Part shown: positions 1-11,600 of the stretch, piece after piece | How the letters are laid out: each line of letters starts with the position of its first letter | How positions within the stretch are numbered: position 1 is the stretch's first letter | Assembly: GCA_004154925.1 (NCBI GenBank) | Contig: QJNS01000323.1 | Span: forward strand, 1-64,000 | DNA length: 64,000 bases | Source: Monosporascus cannonballus | Lineage: Eukaryota; Ascomycota; Sordariomycetes; Xylariales | Direction: 5' to 3' | Program-made: the position numbers and the translations under genes | Notes under the pieces: model-generated | Told to the model about the DNA's origin: nothing | The model's input: only the letters and a program-made list of their open reading frames with translations | The model's database searches: none

Positions 1-702
1 CCCCCCAACGAAACACCTAAAACCACCAGGCATTAACCGTTTTAAAACCACCACAACCATCATATCACCCCTGGTGTCTTTAAGCTCTTCCATCTCGGGA
101 TTATTATAGCGTGGCTGTCCTGTCCCCATCCCCCCCTTCAATCGTGTAAAGAAGCACCTATGTAGCGAAGTACCTTTTCGTATGCAATTGCTGGACCCTC
201 CGTCCCGCTAATGGCGCCGCATTTCCAACGTCAATTTGGTGGTGAGGTAAGGTATCCCAACTGTCAGACACTTGTCGTCTCTTGTCTTCTTCCACTCATA
301 GATATGAACAGTTCACTTCCACCTGGGCCATATAGGTAGGCGTCAGCTATTCAACAAATCCCCGTTCTCTGGGCAGTTCCGCCGCAACTCGTAGGCGGGT
401 CCTCCGCTTTATTTCGTCGCCCGATTTTCGTTGTGCCACCGTGCACCGTGGGCTTGGTCCGCTATATAACGACCCCAGCGTAAAAACAGTCACAAGTGGG
501 ATCCCCGTGGAGCATCGTCCTAACCCTTGCCCGGCTTGCCATTAGTGAGCTCTAGAGTCACCAGAAGTCGACACATGTGCACAGACCTTAAGCTTTATCA
601 GCCATATAGCCAGCATTGAACAAACCTCACGAGCACCCCGAGTCGAACCGAATATTTTGCGGCGTTCGAGGCGCAACCATAAACCACCACGGTCCCGAAA
701 AC
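1..702. other. Upstream region of the Naa15 gene, no gene seen
   Basis: Normal-composition DNA with no open frame that looks coding. It ends with the likely promoter and leader of the gene that starts at 703. A TATATAA element lies at 463-469. The long minus-strand frame at 598-1350 is the mirror of the real exon. Confidence 0.5.
463..469 (+). promoter_or_regulatory. Possible TATA element
   Basis: TATATAA lies 234 nt upstream of the chosen ATG at 703, in otherwise G+C-normal DNA. The position suits a core promoter with a leader of about 200 nt. This is sequence resemblance only. Confidence 0.3.
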
Positions 703-3315
703 ATGCCGCAACCCCTCAGTGCGAAAGAGCAGTCGCTCTTTCGCCAGGTCATCCGCAACTATGAAGACAAGCAATACAAGAGGGGCTTGAAGGCAGCTGA
801 ACAGATCCTCAAGAAGAACCCAAAGCATGGGGACACGATGGCCATGAAGGCCCTCATCATGAACCAGCAGGGCAAGACCGAAGAGGCCTTCGCCCTCGCC
901 AAGGAGGCATTGACCGCCGACATGAAGTCCCACATCTGCTGGCATGTCTACGGTTTGCTCTACCGGCACCAGAAGAACTTCGAGGAGGCTATCAAGGCGT
1001 ACAAGTTTGCTTTGAGGCTGGAGCCGGAGTCCCACCAGATTCAGAGGGACCTTGCCTTCCTCCAGGTGCAGATGCGCGATTACCAGGGCTACATACAAAG
1101 CAGGACGGCCATGCTGCAGGCTAGACCTCAGCTGCGACAGAATTGGACTGCTTTGGCCGTTGCCCACCACCTCGCCGGCGATCTTGCTCAAGCCGAGAAA
1201 GTCCTGACCACTTTCGAAGACTCGCTTAAGACCCCGCCCTCGAAGACGGACTACGAGAATTCCGAGGCTGTCATGTACAAAAACTCCATCATCGCCGAAA
1301 TGGGCGACTACCAGAAGGCGCTGGACCACCTTGAAGCCATTGCGAAGCATAACCTTGACCGCCTGGCCGTCATGGAGCTTCGTGCGCTGTATCTGTCAAA
1401 ATTAGGGAGGAAGCACGAGGCTGTCGTGGCATATCGCGCACTCCTGGACCGGAACTCAGAACATCCTGACTATTACAACAAGCTAGTAGAAACCCTCGAA
1501 ATCAGCCCCGACGACCTAGCTGCCCGCAGAGCGGTGTACGACGAGTACGCTGATAAGAACCCTCGCTGCGATGCCGCAAAGCGTTTGCCACTTGATTTTC
1601 TCGAGGGTAAGATCGATAGCTCCGAACCTACGTGCGAATGTTCCTAACTCGAAAACCAGGCGAGGCCTTTAAAGAAGCGGCGGAGAAATACTTGACATAC
1701 ATGCTAGACAGGGGAGTGCCCTCAACATTCGCGAATCTCAAACATCTATACGCCGACCCGTACAAGAAGGAAACCCTCTGCGCTTTGGCTCGAGAATACC
1801 TCCAGTCGATGCAATCCCAAAACCCTAAGAATGAGGAGCACGACCCAGACTCGTTGAAAGGCCTACCCGCGGCCTTGTACTACCTCGCCCAACATTATAA
1901 CTACCATCTGTCCCGCGACCTGGAGAAGGCGGTGGAATTCGTTGAGCAGGGACTTAAGGTTGTCCCCAAGAGCGTCGAATTCCATATGACCAAGGCTAGG
2001 ATATGGAAACACATGGGCAACACTATGGAAGCTGCCCGAACCATGGACCACGCCCGCAGTCTTGACCTGAAGGACCGATACATCAATTCCAAAACGGCAA
2101 AATACCAGCTGAGGAACGACGAGACGGCTAAAGCACTACAAACCATGTCGTTATTTACGCGCAATGACGCACCGGGCGGCCCGATGCAAGATCTGCTAGA
2201 TATGCAGTGCGTATGGTACTTGACGGAGGATGGCGAATGCCAGGTGCGCACTGGAGATGTCGGCCTGGCTCTCAAGAGATTCCATGCGGTCTACAACATT
2301 TTCGACGTCTGGCAAGAGGACCAGTTCGACTTCCACAGCTTTACATTGCGCAAGGGGCAGATTCGCGCATACATCGACATGATCCGGTGGGAGGACCGTC
2401 TCCGCGAACACCCCTTCTACACCCGCGCGGCTCTCGGCGCTATCGCCCTCTACATCGGCATGTACGATGCCAGGAAGATGGCCGGCGTCAACGGCTCCGC
2501 GGACACCAACGGGGACGCGGCCACCGAGAAGAAAAAGGCGGCCAAGAAGGCGAGGAAGGAGGCACAGAAGGCAGAGCGGGAAGCCGCTGAGAAGGCGGCA
2601 AAGCAAGACCCGAACAAACCCAAGGCCCCTAACGGGGAGCCGACGAAGCGGGACGACGACCCGAGAGGACACAAGCTCGCCGCAACACCGGATCCGTTGG
2701 CCGAAGCCACGAAATTCCTTGAGCCCCTCCTACAATACAGCCCGAAGCACATTGATGGCCAGATCGCCGGCTTCGAGGTCTATATGCGCCGGCGTAAGTC
2801 GTACCCCCTCACTCCACATCCCACTTTCCTCATCCCTTCAGAACACTGACTCCTTCGTTTCAGAGAAATTTGTCCTCGCCCTTCGATGCCTAAACGCCGC
2901 GTTGGCCCTCGAGCCAGACAACGCCACCGTACACGAGCAAATGGTAAGGTTCCGGCGAGCGCTCAACCTTGTATTGGACTCGCTACCTCCGAAGGTGGCC
3001 GAGGTCTTGAAGACAGGCTTCACCGCCATAGACGCGTCGACGGATCTGGAGCAGTACAACACGGAATTCCGAAGCCGACACGCAGACAGCGCGCCGCACG
3101 TCATCTCGGCCATCAAGACGGCGGCGCTGCTGGGCTTCGAGGACCAGGCCAAGTGCGCGAAGGAGCTGGCGGAGACCGTCCTGGAGGTGCCCAACGTGCA
3201 CTTCGAGCAGGCCGAAGAGGTGGTTGGCATCCTGAGGCAGTGGCGCAGCGACGAGGCCGAGGCGTTCAGGGCGAGGGCCCACGAGAAGTGGCCCCAGGTC
3301 ACCGCCTTCGCGTAG
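703..3315 (+). CDS. naa15: NatA N-terminal acetyltransferase auxiliary subunit (Naa15/Nat1 family)
   Basis: Three exons: 703-1606, 1660-2793 and 2864-3315, giving 829 aa. Intron 1 (1607-1659) is GTAAGA...CAG with a CTAAC branch point at 1644-1648. Intron 2 (2794-2863) is GTAAGT...CAG with CTGAC at 2846-2850. Both are phase 1, and joining the exons restores the family reading across LPLDFLEG/EAFKEAA. The start is the first ATG (MPQPLSAKEQ); the same frame extends upstream only by non-ATG codons. The N-terminal two thirds is tandem TPR helices (for example HICWHVYGLLYRHQKNFEEA). A Lys/Ala/Glu-rich charged stretch lies near residues 590-630, as in the NARP1 region of the family. Length fits yeast Nat1 (854 aa) and human NAA15 (866 aa). 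Known family role: ribosome-associated scaffold that holds the Naa10 catalytic subunit and acetylates nascent N-termini after Met removal. The assignment is firm; the symbol is by family. Confidence 0.93.
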
Positions 3316-3973
3316 AACGTGGAGCTTGAGCGCGTCCTTCGCTCCACGTTCCTTTCCAGGATGGACTTCGCTCCACCTCTAATCCGACCGTGGACAAGGT
3401 ACTACGTTGGATTCTAAGAGTGGCCTGCTGCTGGGTTACGGCGTGTGCAAGGTGCAGGATACGGAGCGGTCGTCCATGGAAAGGGGAGAGAGAGGGGTAG
3501 AAGGAGAGGAGGGTGAAGACAGAGCTCGTCTGGCCCTTCTTGTCATGTCACATCATTTCGGGGTATCACCATGGGTTCGGTGCCAGGAGTTCCAGACCCC
3601 GGTTTACATGAAATGACAACGGGAAGACAGGAGAGGGACGGATAGAAGAATAAAAAAAAGGCTAGCTGTAGATACATGGTTCCTAAAATAGCGGTTGGTT
3701 CGGTCTCGCATTGCAGACAGCAGTGGAAGCATGGTATTCTTGGGGGCCCAACTCACCAGTAAAAGTCCTTATGAAAACCGTAGATACTACCACCCTTGAC
3801 CGTGCGATGGTCTGCCATGCATTTCGTATAAGCTTTAGCATACGTGTGACGATACCTACCGAAATTTTACCTCTTATGATGAGGTGTCTGTCTACGCGTT
3901 GCGAGGCATTAGTTAGGTACATGGTATCATGCATATCAAGTATATATGTGTATCCATGTTAGTGCACGTGATA

Positions 3974-4011
3974 AATCACACACCGTGTGTGCCTTGCGGC
4001 GGTGTGTGATT
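3974..4011. repeat. Perfect 12-bp inverted repeat (hairpin)
   Basis: AATCACACACCG at 3974-3985 is exactly complementary to CGGTGTGTGATT at 4000-4011, with a 14-nt spacer. It could be a protein-binding dyad or a folded 3'-end structure. It lies about 650 bp past the naa15 stop codon. Confidence 0.7.
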
Positions 4012-4026
4012 GACTCTAATGAGTCA
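4011..4026. promoter_or_regulatory. TGACTC/GAGTCA dyad (bZIP-like site)
   Basis: TGACTC and GAGTCA form an inverted pair around TAAT, directly abutting the hairpin. Each half matches the core of the Gcn4/CPC1-type bZIP site TGACTCA. No nearby gene is known to be under such control, so function is inference. Confidence 0.3.
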
Positions 4027-5029
4027 AGCATGAGCTATCAATCTGAGCCAGAGGTTCATCCCGCCCGTTAACAGTGCGACAGCTCGTTCCTCACCGCCAT
4101 TAGCAAAGTTTCGTCCCTTTGGCGGTTGCTTCGGCGTTCATTGATAACTTGAAAGTCACCCCGTAATTATTAAATCTTTCACCTACACCCCACCCCGTTT
4201 TAATTGTCTCGGGCGGCCCCGACTGGGCCACCCGCGGTGGCTGCTCGCTTTTGCCCTGAAGGAAACGTAGGAATCTCGCACGCAAGCCACCGGCGAGGCT
4301 CTGCACGCTCAGAATCTGGCCAATGGGAAATTTAGCCACGGTCAAAGCCACACCTGAATGGGTCCCATGTAATTCCAGCTCGAGGCAAAGCTTCGCTGGA
4401 GATTCTGTATTCTGATATTTAATAGCACAGCTCTGCCAATCAATTCATCGTCATGAATTTTTTCCTGTTGTTCCGTTACTACAGTGACCAGTTCTTATGT
4501 ACCGCATCAATACATTCATAACAAAATGTACGTTGTGGCTTAGGATAGGTGGCTGGGGGCAAGTACCCCACTAATCGGATATCCAGGTGTATTGCCTAGA
4601 CCTTCCTACTCCCCTACTTGTTTATTGCAGAACAATAGATAGACAGCAACACAGCGGGGAATACACCAATTGCTCCTCTTTCTTCGCGTATTCGTGCTCA
4701 ATCTAAGCTTCTAGCATGTGCTCGCCGGGCAATCTTACGGCCTCAGCCCGTTTATGGGGCACACGAAGTGTCAAGATCCGGCCTACCCCAGGCGTACTGG
4801 GAAGAGAAGCCCCATGCCGCCGCCTGCCGTTGAGAGATAGAGCGGCTGGGACGACTTTCGGTCGGACTATCGACGTGTCAGGGCATCGGCTTCGTCCCTT
4901 GTGCTTCTCGGTAATAATTACCCCCTTTGTCATATTATCGTAGTACAGTACCACCTGTCCCATAGCAACTCGCCCCGACAGTGATTTAGCGAGTTATCGT
5001 AGAGTAAGGGGGATGGATGTGCTGTCGGG

Positions 5030-5036
5030 TATAAAG
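5030..5036 (+). promoter_or_regulatory. TATA box of the RNase III-like gene
   Basis: TATAAAG lies 162 nt upstream of the ATG at 5192 and is followed by a pyrimidine-rich leader (TTTCCTCCCTTCTCT), as is common just before fungal transcription starts. Confidence 0.5.
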
Positions 5037-5191
5037 CGTGTGTCTGTCTGCCATACAGTCTCTAACGTCTTCCCAAGATATATCCCCTTCGTCGCCGTCA
5101 CTATTCGACGCTTCCTTTCCTCCCTTCTCTACTCTCTACCTTCAAAAACATTGTCCGAAATCCGATCGCTCCACCGCCAGAGCTACCAACA

Positions 5192-5715
5192 ATGGATAAG
5201 GCCACCAAGCTTGAGGCCGCCCAGCAGGCGATTGGCTACAGATTCAACGACCCGAACCTGCTCTGGGAAGCCCTCCAGGCCTCCGGGTCGGGCGTCTATT
5301 CCATCAACGGCCGCACCGTGGCCGAGGGAAATAAACAGCTGGCCCTTGTCGGCGACAAGGTGCTCGCGCTACACCTCTCCCTTATCGGCCGCGAGCAGGG
5401 GGAGCGAGTCGGTACGTGCGGGCGCTTGTTCTCTCCCTTCTTCTCGCCTGTGTAGACCAGCGACCGCTGATTTGACTAACACCCCTTCCAGGGCAGATCA
5501 ATGACCGCATCTCGGCCGGCACGCGGAACGTCCGGCTGCTGGAGATCTGCGACGGCTCCGGGCTCACGGCATGCATCCAGAACAACCCGTCACAGGGCGG
5601 CATGGTGCAGCCGCGGACCAAGACGGCGGCCGTCGAAGCCGTGGTCGCCGCCGCTCACTGCGACGGCGGCATGCCGGCCGCCCAGGCCGTCATGCTCAAA
5701 TTAGGGATCGTCTGA
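5192..5715 (+). CDS. Small RNase III-like domain protein, catalytic residues partly lost
   Basis: Two exons, 5192-5411 and 5492-5715, giving 147 aa. The 80-nt intron is GTACGT...CCAG with GACTAAC upstream of the acceptor, and it restores a continuous frame (GERVGQINDRIS). The ATG at 5192 follows a CAACA context. The fold signature is the start GYRFNDPNLLWEAL (residues 15-28), the box GNKQLALVGDKVLAL (46-60), and the helix RTKTAAVEAVVAAAHCDGG (115-133). Aligned by eye to E. coli RNase III, the metal ligands Asp45 and Glu117 are kept (D55, E122), but Glu41 is Ala51 and Asp114 is Ala119. It has no dsRNA-binding domain. It is therefore probably not a nuclease. Possible roles are RNA binding or a structural role, as in the RNase III-like mitochondrial ribosomal proteins mL44 and mL57. 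The domain call is good; the function is unknown. Confidence 0.82.
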
Positions 5716-5810
5716 TCGCTTGATTGTTTCACCACGCCCTCGGCTGATTTGGATTATCGGCAAGGTTTACAAAGAGCAAAGTCGAATGTAGGTTAAAAAC
5801 AGAAGGAAAT

Positions 5811-5921
5811 GCGTCAGCCAGGAATCGAACCAGGGTCTAGCGCTGTACGCAGTTGCTATTTTTAAAGTCTGAAATAACCACTTTGGAAGGCGCTAATGCT
5901 AACCATGACACCAACCGATGC
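5811..5921 (-). tRNA. tRNA-Gly (anticodon TCC) with intron
   Basis: Read on the minus strand from 5921. Acceptor GCATCGG pairs with CTGACGC (one A-C mismatch, one G-U). The D arm is GGTG/CATT. Anticodon stem AGCGC pairs perfectly with GCGCT, with loop CTTCCA...A giving anticodon TCC. The T arm is CCTGG, loop TTCGATT, CCTGG, with a central T-T mismatch. The loop is interrupted after position 37, the standard site, by a 39-nt intron (5845-5883). The gene body shows the B-box GGTTCGATTCC. The two stem mismatches leave open a decaying gene, but the overall fold is convincing. Confidence 0.78.
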
Positions 5922-6053
5922 CCAGTAAGCGATTGCTAAAGGGGAAGAGAGTATGGCGCGTATTTTGAGGTACAACCCAGCAAGGAGAGACCCAGCGCCT
6001 AATAAAGCTGGCGCCCCTTCCCTTATGGTGCATATGGAGACATAGGCCCTATC

Positions 6054-6216
6054 TGTCAGATATAAGGGACATCAGTTGTGTATGTATTGATAACTAGTTG
6101 CAGGTGCTTTAGAACGCGCATTGCACTTTAAGGTGATCTAGTCCCGGAACATATATGTTCCGATCAAAAAAATCTTTTATATATGGGGTACTAAAGCACT
6201 TTTTATTAATTAACAT
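6054..6216 (-). repeat. Cop1 3' LTR
   Basis: 163 bp. The outer part (6054-6150) is well preserved and matches the Cop2 LTRs. The inner part is heavily converted to A and T; the original CCTCCTGCTAGCTGACA end now reads as T/A only. Confidence 0.88.
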
Positions 6217-6812
6217 ACCCCCTTAATAGCTTAAAGTATTTACGGTATTAATTATAATAACTCTTAAAATCATAATTATTTTTTTTATTTTTTATCTGGT
6301 AATAAAATTTTTTTAATTAATTAATTTTTTTAAAAAATATTTCGTAAAATATTTTTTTATTAATTAAAGGTTTTTATAATATTTATTAATTTTAATTATT
6401 TTTTAAAATATTTAAAAATTTTATATAATAAAGGTTTGATTAAATTATTAATTAATATATTATCCGTAAATATATGTTTTATTTTATTTCATTTTTTAAA
6501 AAAAATTTAATATAATTAATAATTATATATATTTATATATTATAATTTTATTATTTATAAAATAACAATATTATTAATAAATTATATAATTTAATAATTA
6601 TTATATCATATATTTAAAGTGTTTATATTTAAAATAAATTTTTAATTTTGTACTTAATTAAAAACTAAGTAATTTTTTTAAATAATTTATATAAAAAAGA
6701 ATAATTTTATTTTTTTTATAAAAATAATTATTATATTTTATTTCTTTATTTATTATTTTATTATTTATTAAATAATTTTACAATATAAATTTAAGAATTT
6801 TTTAATCGAATA

Positions 6813-6861
6813 ACGTATTACACAAGCATTCTGGATGCACAAGCATCCTAGATGATTTTTG
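6813..6861. repeat. Pog1 left terminal inverted repeat
   Basis: Contains two tandem copies of a 17-bp unit, at 6821-6837 (CACAAGCATTCTGGATG) and 6838-6854 (CACAAGCATCCTAGATG). Each contains an imperfect GCATCC/GGATGC palindrome. It is complementary to the right end. Confidence 0.85.
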
Positions 6862-6918
6862 GCACTTCGCAACAACAAATTCAAATAACTTAACAACAAC
6901 ATATCGCATCAATTAAAA

Positions 6919-8586
6919 TTAATCGGATTCTTGTTCGCTAGACGTATCTACAACTTCTTCACAAGTACGCGTATTATGCCCGGGCTTGCCGCAAACGCCA
7001 TACTTCCGTTCCTTTATTTCAACCCTTTTGCGACGACCCCCTTCAGTTGTTATTGGATGTATTTTTTCACCACCCCCTTCTTTTTGGGCCAGAAGAACTT
7101 GTCCCTTTTGTATAGTAAGTGTTCCTTTTTCTTGAAAACGTTTGTTTTTGGTTTTCCGACGTTTGCTTAAGATGTGATTCGTTTTGCGCAATTGGGCAGC
7201 TTTTTCCCGAAGAAAAGCATTTTCGTACAAAAGTAATAAGTTACTTTTAATTAAAAGATTAACCGATTTAACCATTTTTATAGGCGAACTTCTTTAATGA
7301 TTTCTAATCTTTTTTTCTAAATAACGCCCTTATTTTGTTACTTCGCGGATAATTTTAGGGGTTTTCGCTGGGGGGGAAATGGAACCGGCAGAGGTAAGCG
7401 AGGAGACAGTCGGCGTAGGGACAATTAAAGGAATATCTAATTCGGAAAAAACGTTATTGGGATCGAATGGAACAAGACCAGCTTTTGCGAATCCAGATTT
7501 AATGTTATCGGACGTTATGGCAACTTAAAACGCATCGTAAAAGCCGGCGAGAAAATCTTCTTTGGCAATATGGATATAATGGTATCGCATTAGGTTTTCG
7601 ATATATCGCGAATAAGCGCGTTTCAAAATAGAAAAACAAGATACGTTAAGAAGTTGAAATCGATACGAAAAATGCGCGGGCATATAAAGCATAATAATAT
7701 CGTAATTGGCGCAATATTTTTCGAATTTTATCGAATGGTAACTTTCGTGGCCGTCGAGAATAAAAAAACGTTTCGAACCGATCGTACGCGTCCGAATATA
7801 TTTATCAAAATGCTGAATCCATTCTAAACTTAATTCATTAATTGTCCAGCCATTATTACTTAATGCGACCTTCTAATCGGCTGCTAGCAATAAGTTATCG
7901 CAATATTAAGACCTAAAGTGATTTTTCCCCGCTATAATAATAAATGGCGGAACAGCCCAACCTTAGGAATTAACAACCTGGATAACTGTAACCCATTCTT
8001 TATTCCCTTATTGCGCTTATCTAAGTCTTCCACGTCTTTCGGCACTAGTAATTACTATGCCCGTTACCATAAAAAGCCCTATCAAAAATCCAGTTTCGTC
8101 GAAGTTATAAATATCTTTTTCTGCGATACCGTATTTTGCGATTGTAACCCAAACAAGCTCAAACTACTTGCGAAATATTTCTGGATTTTCGCATAGGACC
8201 CGTTAATAATCGATCTTCCGATTTAAACGCGTTTGGAGCTTTTTTTGCCGTCGAACAAAATTCGACGCCCAATTAACCCCGACGCGTATTGTACCGCATT
8301 AGGCTAACAACAGATTCGCCATATTTTTAATATATTAGAGCCGGATAGGAAACGTTTGCGTATCTAGGTCAAGGATTCGTTCGACAATCGATTTTTTTTC
8401 GGTCGGCGTCAATTTTCGCGATATGGCTAAATAATCGCTCTTAAAAGGTATACCGGTATATCGCGTCTGCAAAGTAAATCGGGGGACTTCATAGATAAAA
8501 CTAAGTTTCGCATAACTAAGTTTCGGATTTCTTTTTTTAGCTTAAACGGCTAGGTTCATTCTCGTTTCTTTTATAAGCCGTTCCAT
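6919..8586 (-). pseudogene. Pog1 DDE transposase, broken by stops
   Basis: Reads on minus from an ATG at 8586 (MERLIKETRMNLAV, then a stop) to a stop at 6919. Recognisable pieces in order: an N-terminal HTH_Psq-like part; LTPTEKKSIVERILDLD, as in Fot1/pogo DNA-binding regions; the second catalytic box FILDGHESYHS near 7765; MPAHFSYRFQLLNVSCFSIL, equivalent to the LPPHSSHxLQPLDV box; and an intact C-terminal frame (6919-7275) ending CGKPGHNTRTCEEV, a single C-x2-C-like knuckle typical of fungal pogo transposases. Several in-frame stops and C-to-T type changes make it inactive. The only internal frame on the opposite strand (7918-8196) is an artefact. Confidence 0.85.
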
Positions 8587-8636
8587 ATTGTTGATGTTAA
8601 GAAATGGACAATTAAAGTTGGGTAATTGGGATATGT

Positions 8637-8685
8637 TAAAAATCATCCAGGATGCTTGTGCATCCAGGATGCTTGTGTGGCACGT
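8637..8685. repeat. Pog1 right terminal inverted repeat
   Basis: Contains two identical tandem 17-bp units, CATCCAGGATGCTTGTG, at 8644-8660 and 8661-8677. These are the inverted, unmutated form of the left-end units, and are followed by TGGCACGT and the TA duplication. Confidence 0.85.
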
Positions 8686-11600
8686 TATATTATTTATAAA
8701 GAATATTATTTTAAATAGTTAATAAATTTTTACCTTCGAAATATAACGTTAACCTTTTAATTCCGATTAAATATAATATAATTTGGTTAACAATATTATA
8801 ATATATAATTTTAAAGTTTAAATTAAATGGAATAAATCGGAATAACGTAAGAAATATATTAGATTATGTATAAATTATTATAAAGAAAATAAAACCGAAT
8901 TCTTTTAATATTTATTGACAAAATTTAAATAAATTAAATAGGAATTCGGCAATAACTTAACATTAATTATAAATATTTTTAAAGAATTATTTACAGTTTT
9001 TTAGATATTAAATTAATTAATTTATTTATAAAATCGGATTAAAATAATTAAAATTTTAATTATTTTAATATTAAAAAATTGTTATAAATTTTCATTTTTT
9101 ATTAAAATATACCGTTTTTATTTTTATTAAATTCATGAATTCATAAACTTTTAATTTTATTTATAATATATTATAATATTATTATTTACATATATATTTT
9201 TGAAGGAATAAAATAATAAGATTTACAAAAAATAAAATTAAACCTTAATTTTTTAAATCTTTTTAATAATGTTTTTTATTATAATAAAAAAATTCCTTTA
9301 ATTTATATAATATTTTTTATAAAATAAGTTCATATTTATAAAAATATTTATAACGTTATATTATTTAAATTTTAAATCGAATTTAACCATAATAACGATT
9401 AAAATTTCAAATAACCTTTTAATAAAAATAATTATATACATATTATTATAAATTGTTTTAAGTTATGAATTATTTCGTATAATCAAATAAATCTTTATGT
9501 TTTTAAAATTAATTATATTTATTAAATTTATAAACATATATTCATATATTTTTTGAAATTTATTTTCCTTTAATACAAAACTAATTAATAAGTTTTTAAA
9601 ATTATATTCTTTTATAATTTCAAAAATAAATCTTTTTAATTTTATAAAATATTTCCTTTAACGAATATATATTTAATTTTTTATCACTTTATAATAATAA
9701 TAGTAAATTATATTTTTATATTTGATTTTATAATTTAAATATCTTTTTATATATTAAAATATTATTATTTTTTGGATTAGAAAAATATATATTTCGGGTA
9801 ATTATTTTTTTAAAGTTTTGTAATTTATCGGCCGGTCATCGTATACATTTATAAAAAACGTTAAATACCTTATACGAAATATGGTTTTCCGTATTTTGTA
9901 TTCGTTTTAAATAATATTCTTTTGGTACGAAATATATAAGGAGCTTACATTTATAACCTGTAAAGTACTTTCGTTTTTAACCGTTATTTTAGATTAAACA
10001 ATATAAAAAAAAACATAAGGTTATTTTTATTTTTTTTGTTAACGTAATAATTATAATAATTATTAGAGTAAACGTTAATAACGCTAATAGTTTAAAAAAT
10101 AAAAATAATTTAAATATAATAATTTTATAAACATAATTAGTTCTTTATAAATAAACTTATTTTTTCTTATTTTATACGTATTTTAAATTAATACCTTTTT
10201 AAAATTATTTTATTTCCAATTTTATTAAATTCTCTATTTCGAATAATGATAACCTTATTAATTAATAAGTTTTATATTTTATAAATATTCGTAAATTAGT
10301 AATTAAAAAAATAATTCATTTATATTTTAAGATTTAGTTTTTAAACTTTTCATTTTTTTTATAACGGTAATTATTATAACGTAAACCATATAACTATATT
10401 TTCGCAAATAAACTTATTAAAACTTTTATTTAAATACTATAACATTATTTTTGTAGGCCAAATAAATATGATAAATTTCGTATAAGCTTTATTAAAAAAT
10501 GCGTATTTAAAAATACGGTTATATAAGTATATTACGGTTTTAAAAATATATAAAATTAAAAACAAAAATAACTAAACGTTATTTCGCATTATAATCGTTT
10601 TTTAATTATATTTCTTAAATGATTTATATCCCAGTTTTAAATTTAAATATAAAAATTTAAAAATTCAAATCTAATATTAAGAAAATAATTAAAATATATT
10701 TCGAAATTAATAGTTTTTAAAATTTCGTTATTATATTAAATTACCTATAAGAAATTTTATTTTAATTTCTTAAAGCTTTCAAAACATATCGAAGTATTAT
10801 AATCAATAAATCTTATTTTTGATTTTTAAAATAAATATCTTAAATAACATTTAATTATTTTTCGATAATAAATCTAATATATTTATATTTTTTAAGGTTT
10901 TTTAAAGTTTATAAAATTTATAATAATATTTTCTTTTAATTAAAATATTCCTTTTTTGAATTCGTAATGTATTAATTTGTTAACTTTTATTTTATTATAT
11001 ATTTATCATTTAATTATTATAAAACCTTTTAAATGGAATTTGTTTTATAAAAATAATAATTAAATAATCATTTGAGGTCTTAAATATTTTAATTCTAAAT
11101 ATTATATATTATCGCTACTAATTTATAATAATTTCGCTATTTACAAATTAATGTTTCGTTTATAAATTATTAAAATTATATAAATAATTATTGTATTAAT
11201 ATTTTCTATAAACAATTAATTAAATTTTTTTATTAACGTAATAATTACTTAATTATATTTATTTCGAAGAGAAATATTGGTTTTTCGGTTATTTCACTAA
11301 TAGCTGTTGTTTCGAAATTATTCAAAACATATTAAATTATATACCAAATTTTCGTAATAAATTACGTTACATAAATATAATGTTTTTATACCGCTAAAGT
11401 TTCGAAAAATTATATCAATTTTTCCGTACCCCTTAAGTAAGATAAAATTATTACCGGCGTATATCTCGTTATCTTATATAGTAAATTTAAAATTCAAAAA
11501 TTTATTAATTAAATTAGAGATATATATCGTAAACCTCAAGTTTAAAATAATTAAATTTCTTAAAAAGTAAAATAAAATATTTATAATATTACGTTAATTA

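Larger units (their letters stand above)
3316..5191. other. Intergenic region between naa15 and the RNase III-like gene
   Basis: About 1.9 kb without a convincing gene. The open frames here (for example 3407-3616 and 4703-4963) are short, lack recognisable domains and overlap frames on the other strand. It holds a strong hairpin at 3974-4011, a TGACTC dyad at 4011-4026, a CACGTG at 3964-3969, and the probable promoter of the next gene. Confidence 0.55.
6813..8685 (-). mobile_element. Pog1: pogo/Fot1-type DNA transposon nested in Cop1
   Basis: 1873 bp flanked by TA at 6811-6812 and 8686-8687. The terminal inverted repeats of about 49 bp start ACGTGCCACACAAGC on the right; the left copy has the RIP change ACGTATTACACAAGC. 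Each end carries two tandem 17-bp units. The size matches Fot1-like elements (about 1.9 kb), and the interior holds a broken DDE transposase on minus. It is less A+T-rich than surrounding Cop1, so it entered later or underwent fewer RIP cycles. Confidence 0.88.

Noticed and set aside
598..1350. 250-codon minus-strand frame opposite naa15 exon 1
   Set aside because: Mirror of the real TPR coding exon; no domain of its own and Leu/Val-rich composition typical of antisense frames.
2196..3347. Several long frames overlapping naa15 exons 2 and 3
   Set aside because: They are other-frame readings of G+C-rich coding sequence; the spliced naa15 model explains the region.
4703..4963. 86-codon minus and 75-codon plus frames
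   Set aside because: They overlap each other, have no recognisable motif, and lie in the upstream region of the RNase III-like gene.
7918..8196. 92-codon plus-strand frame inside Pog1
   Set aside because: Antisense to the broken transposase, which has recognisable motifs on the other strand.
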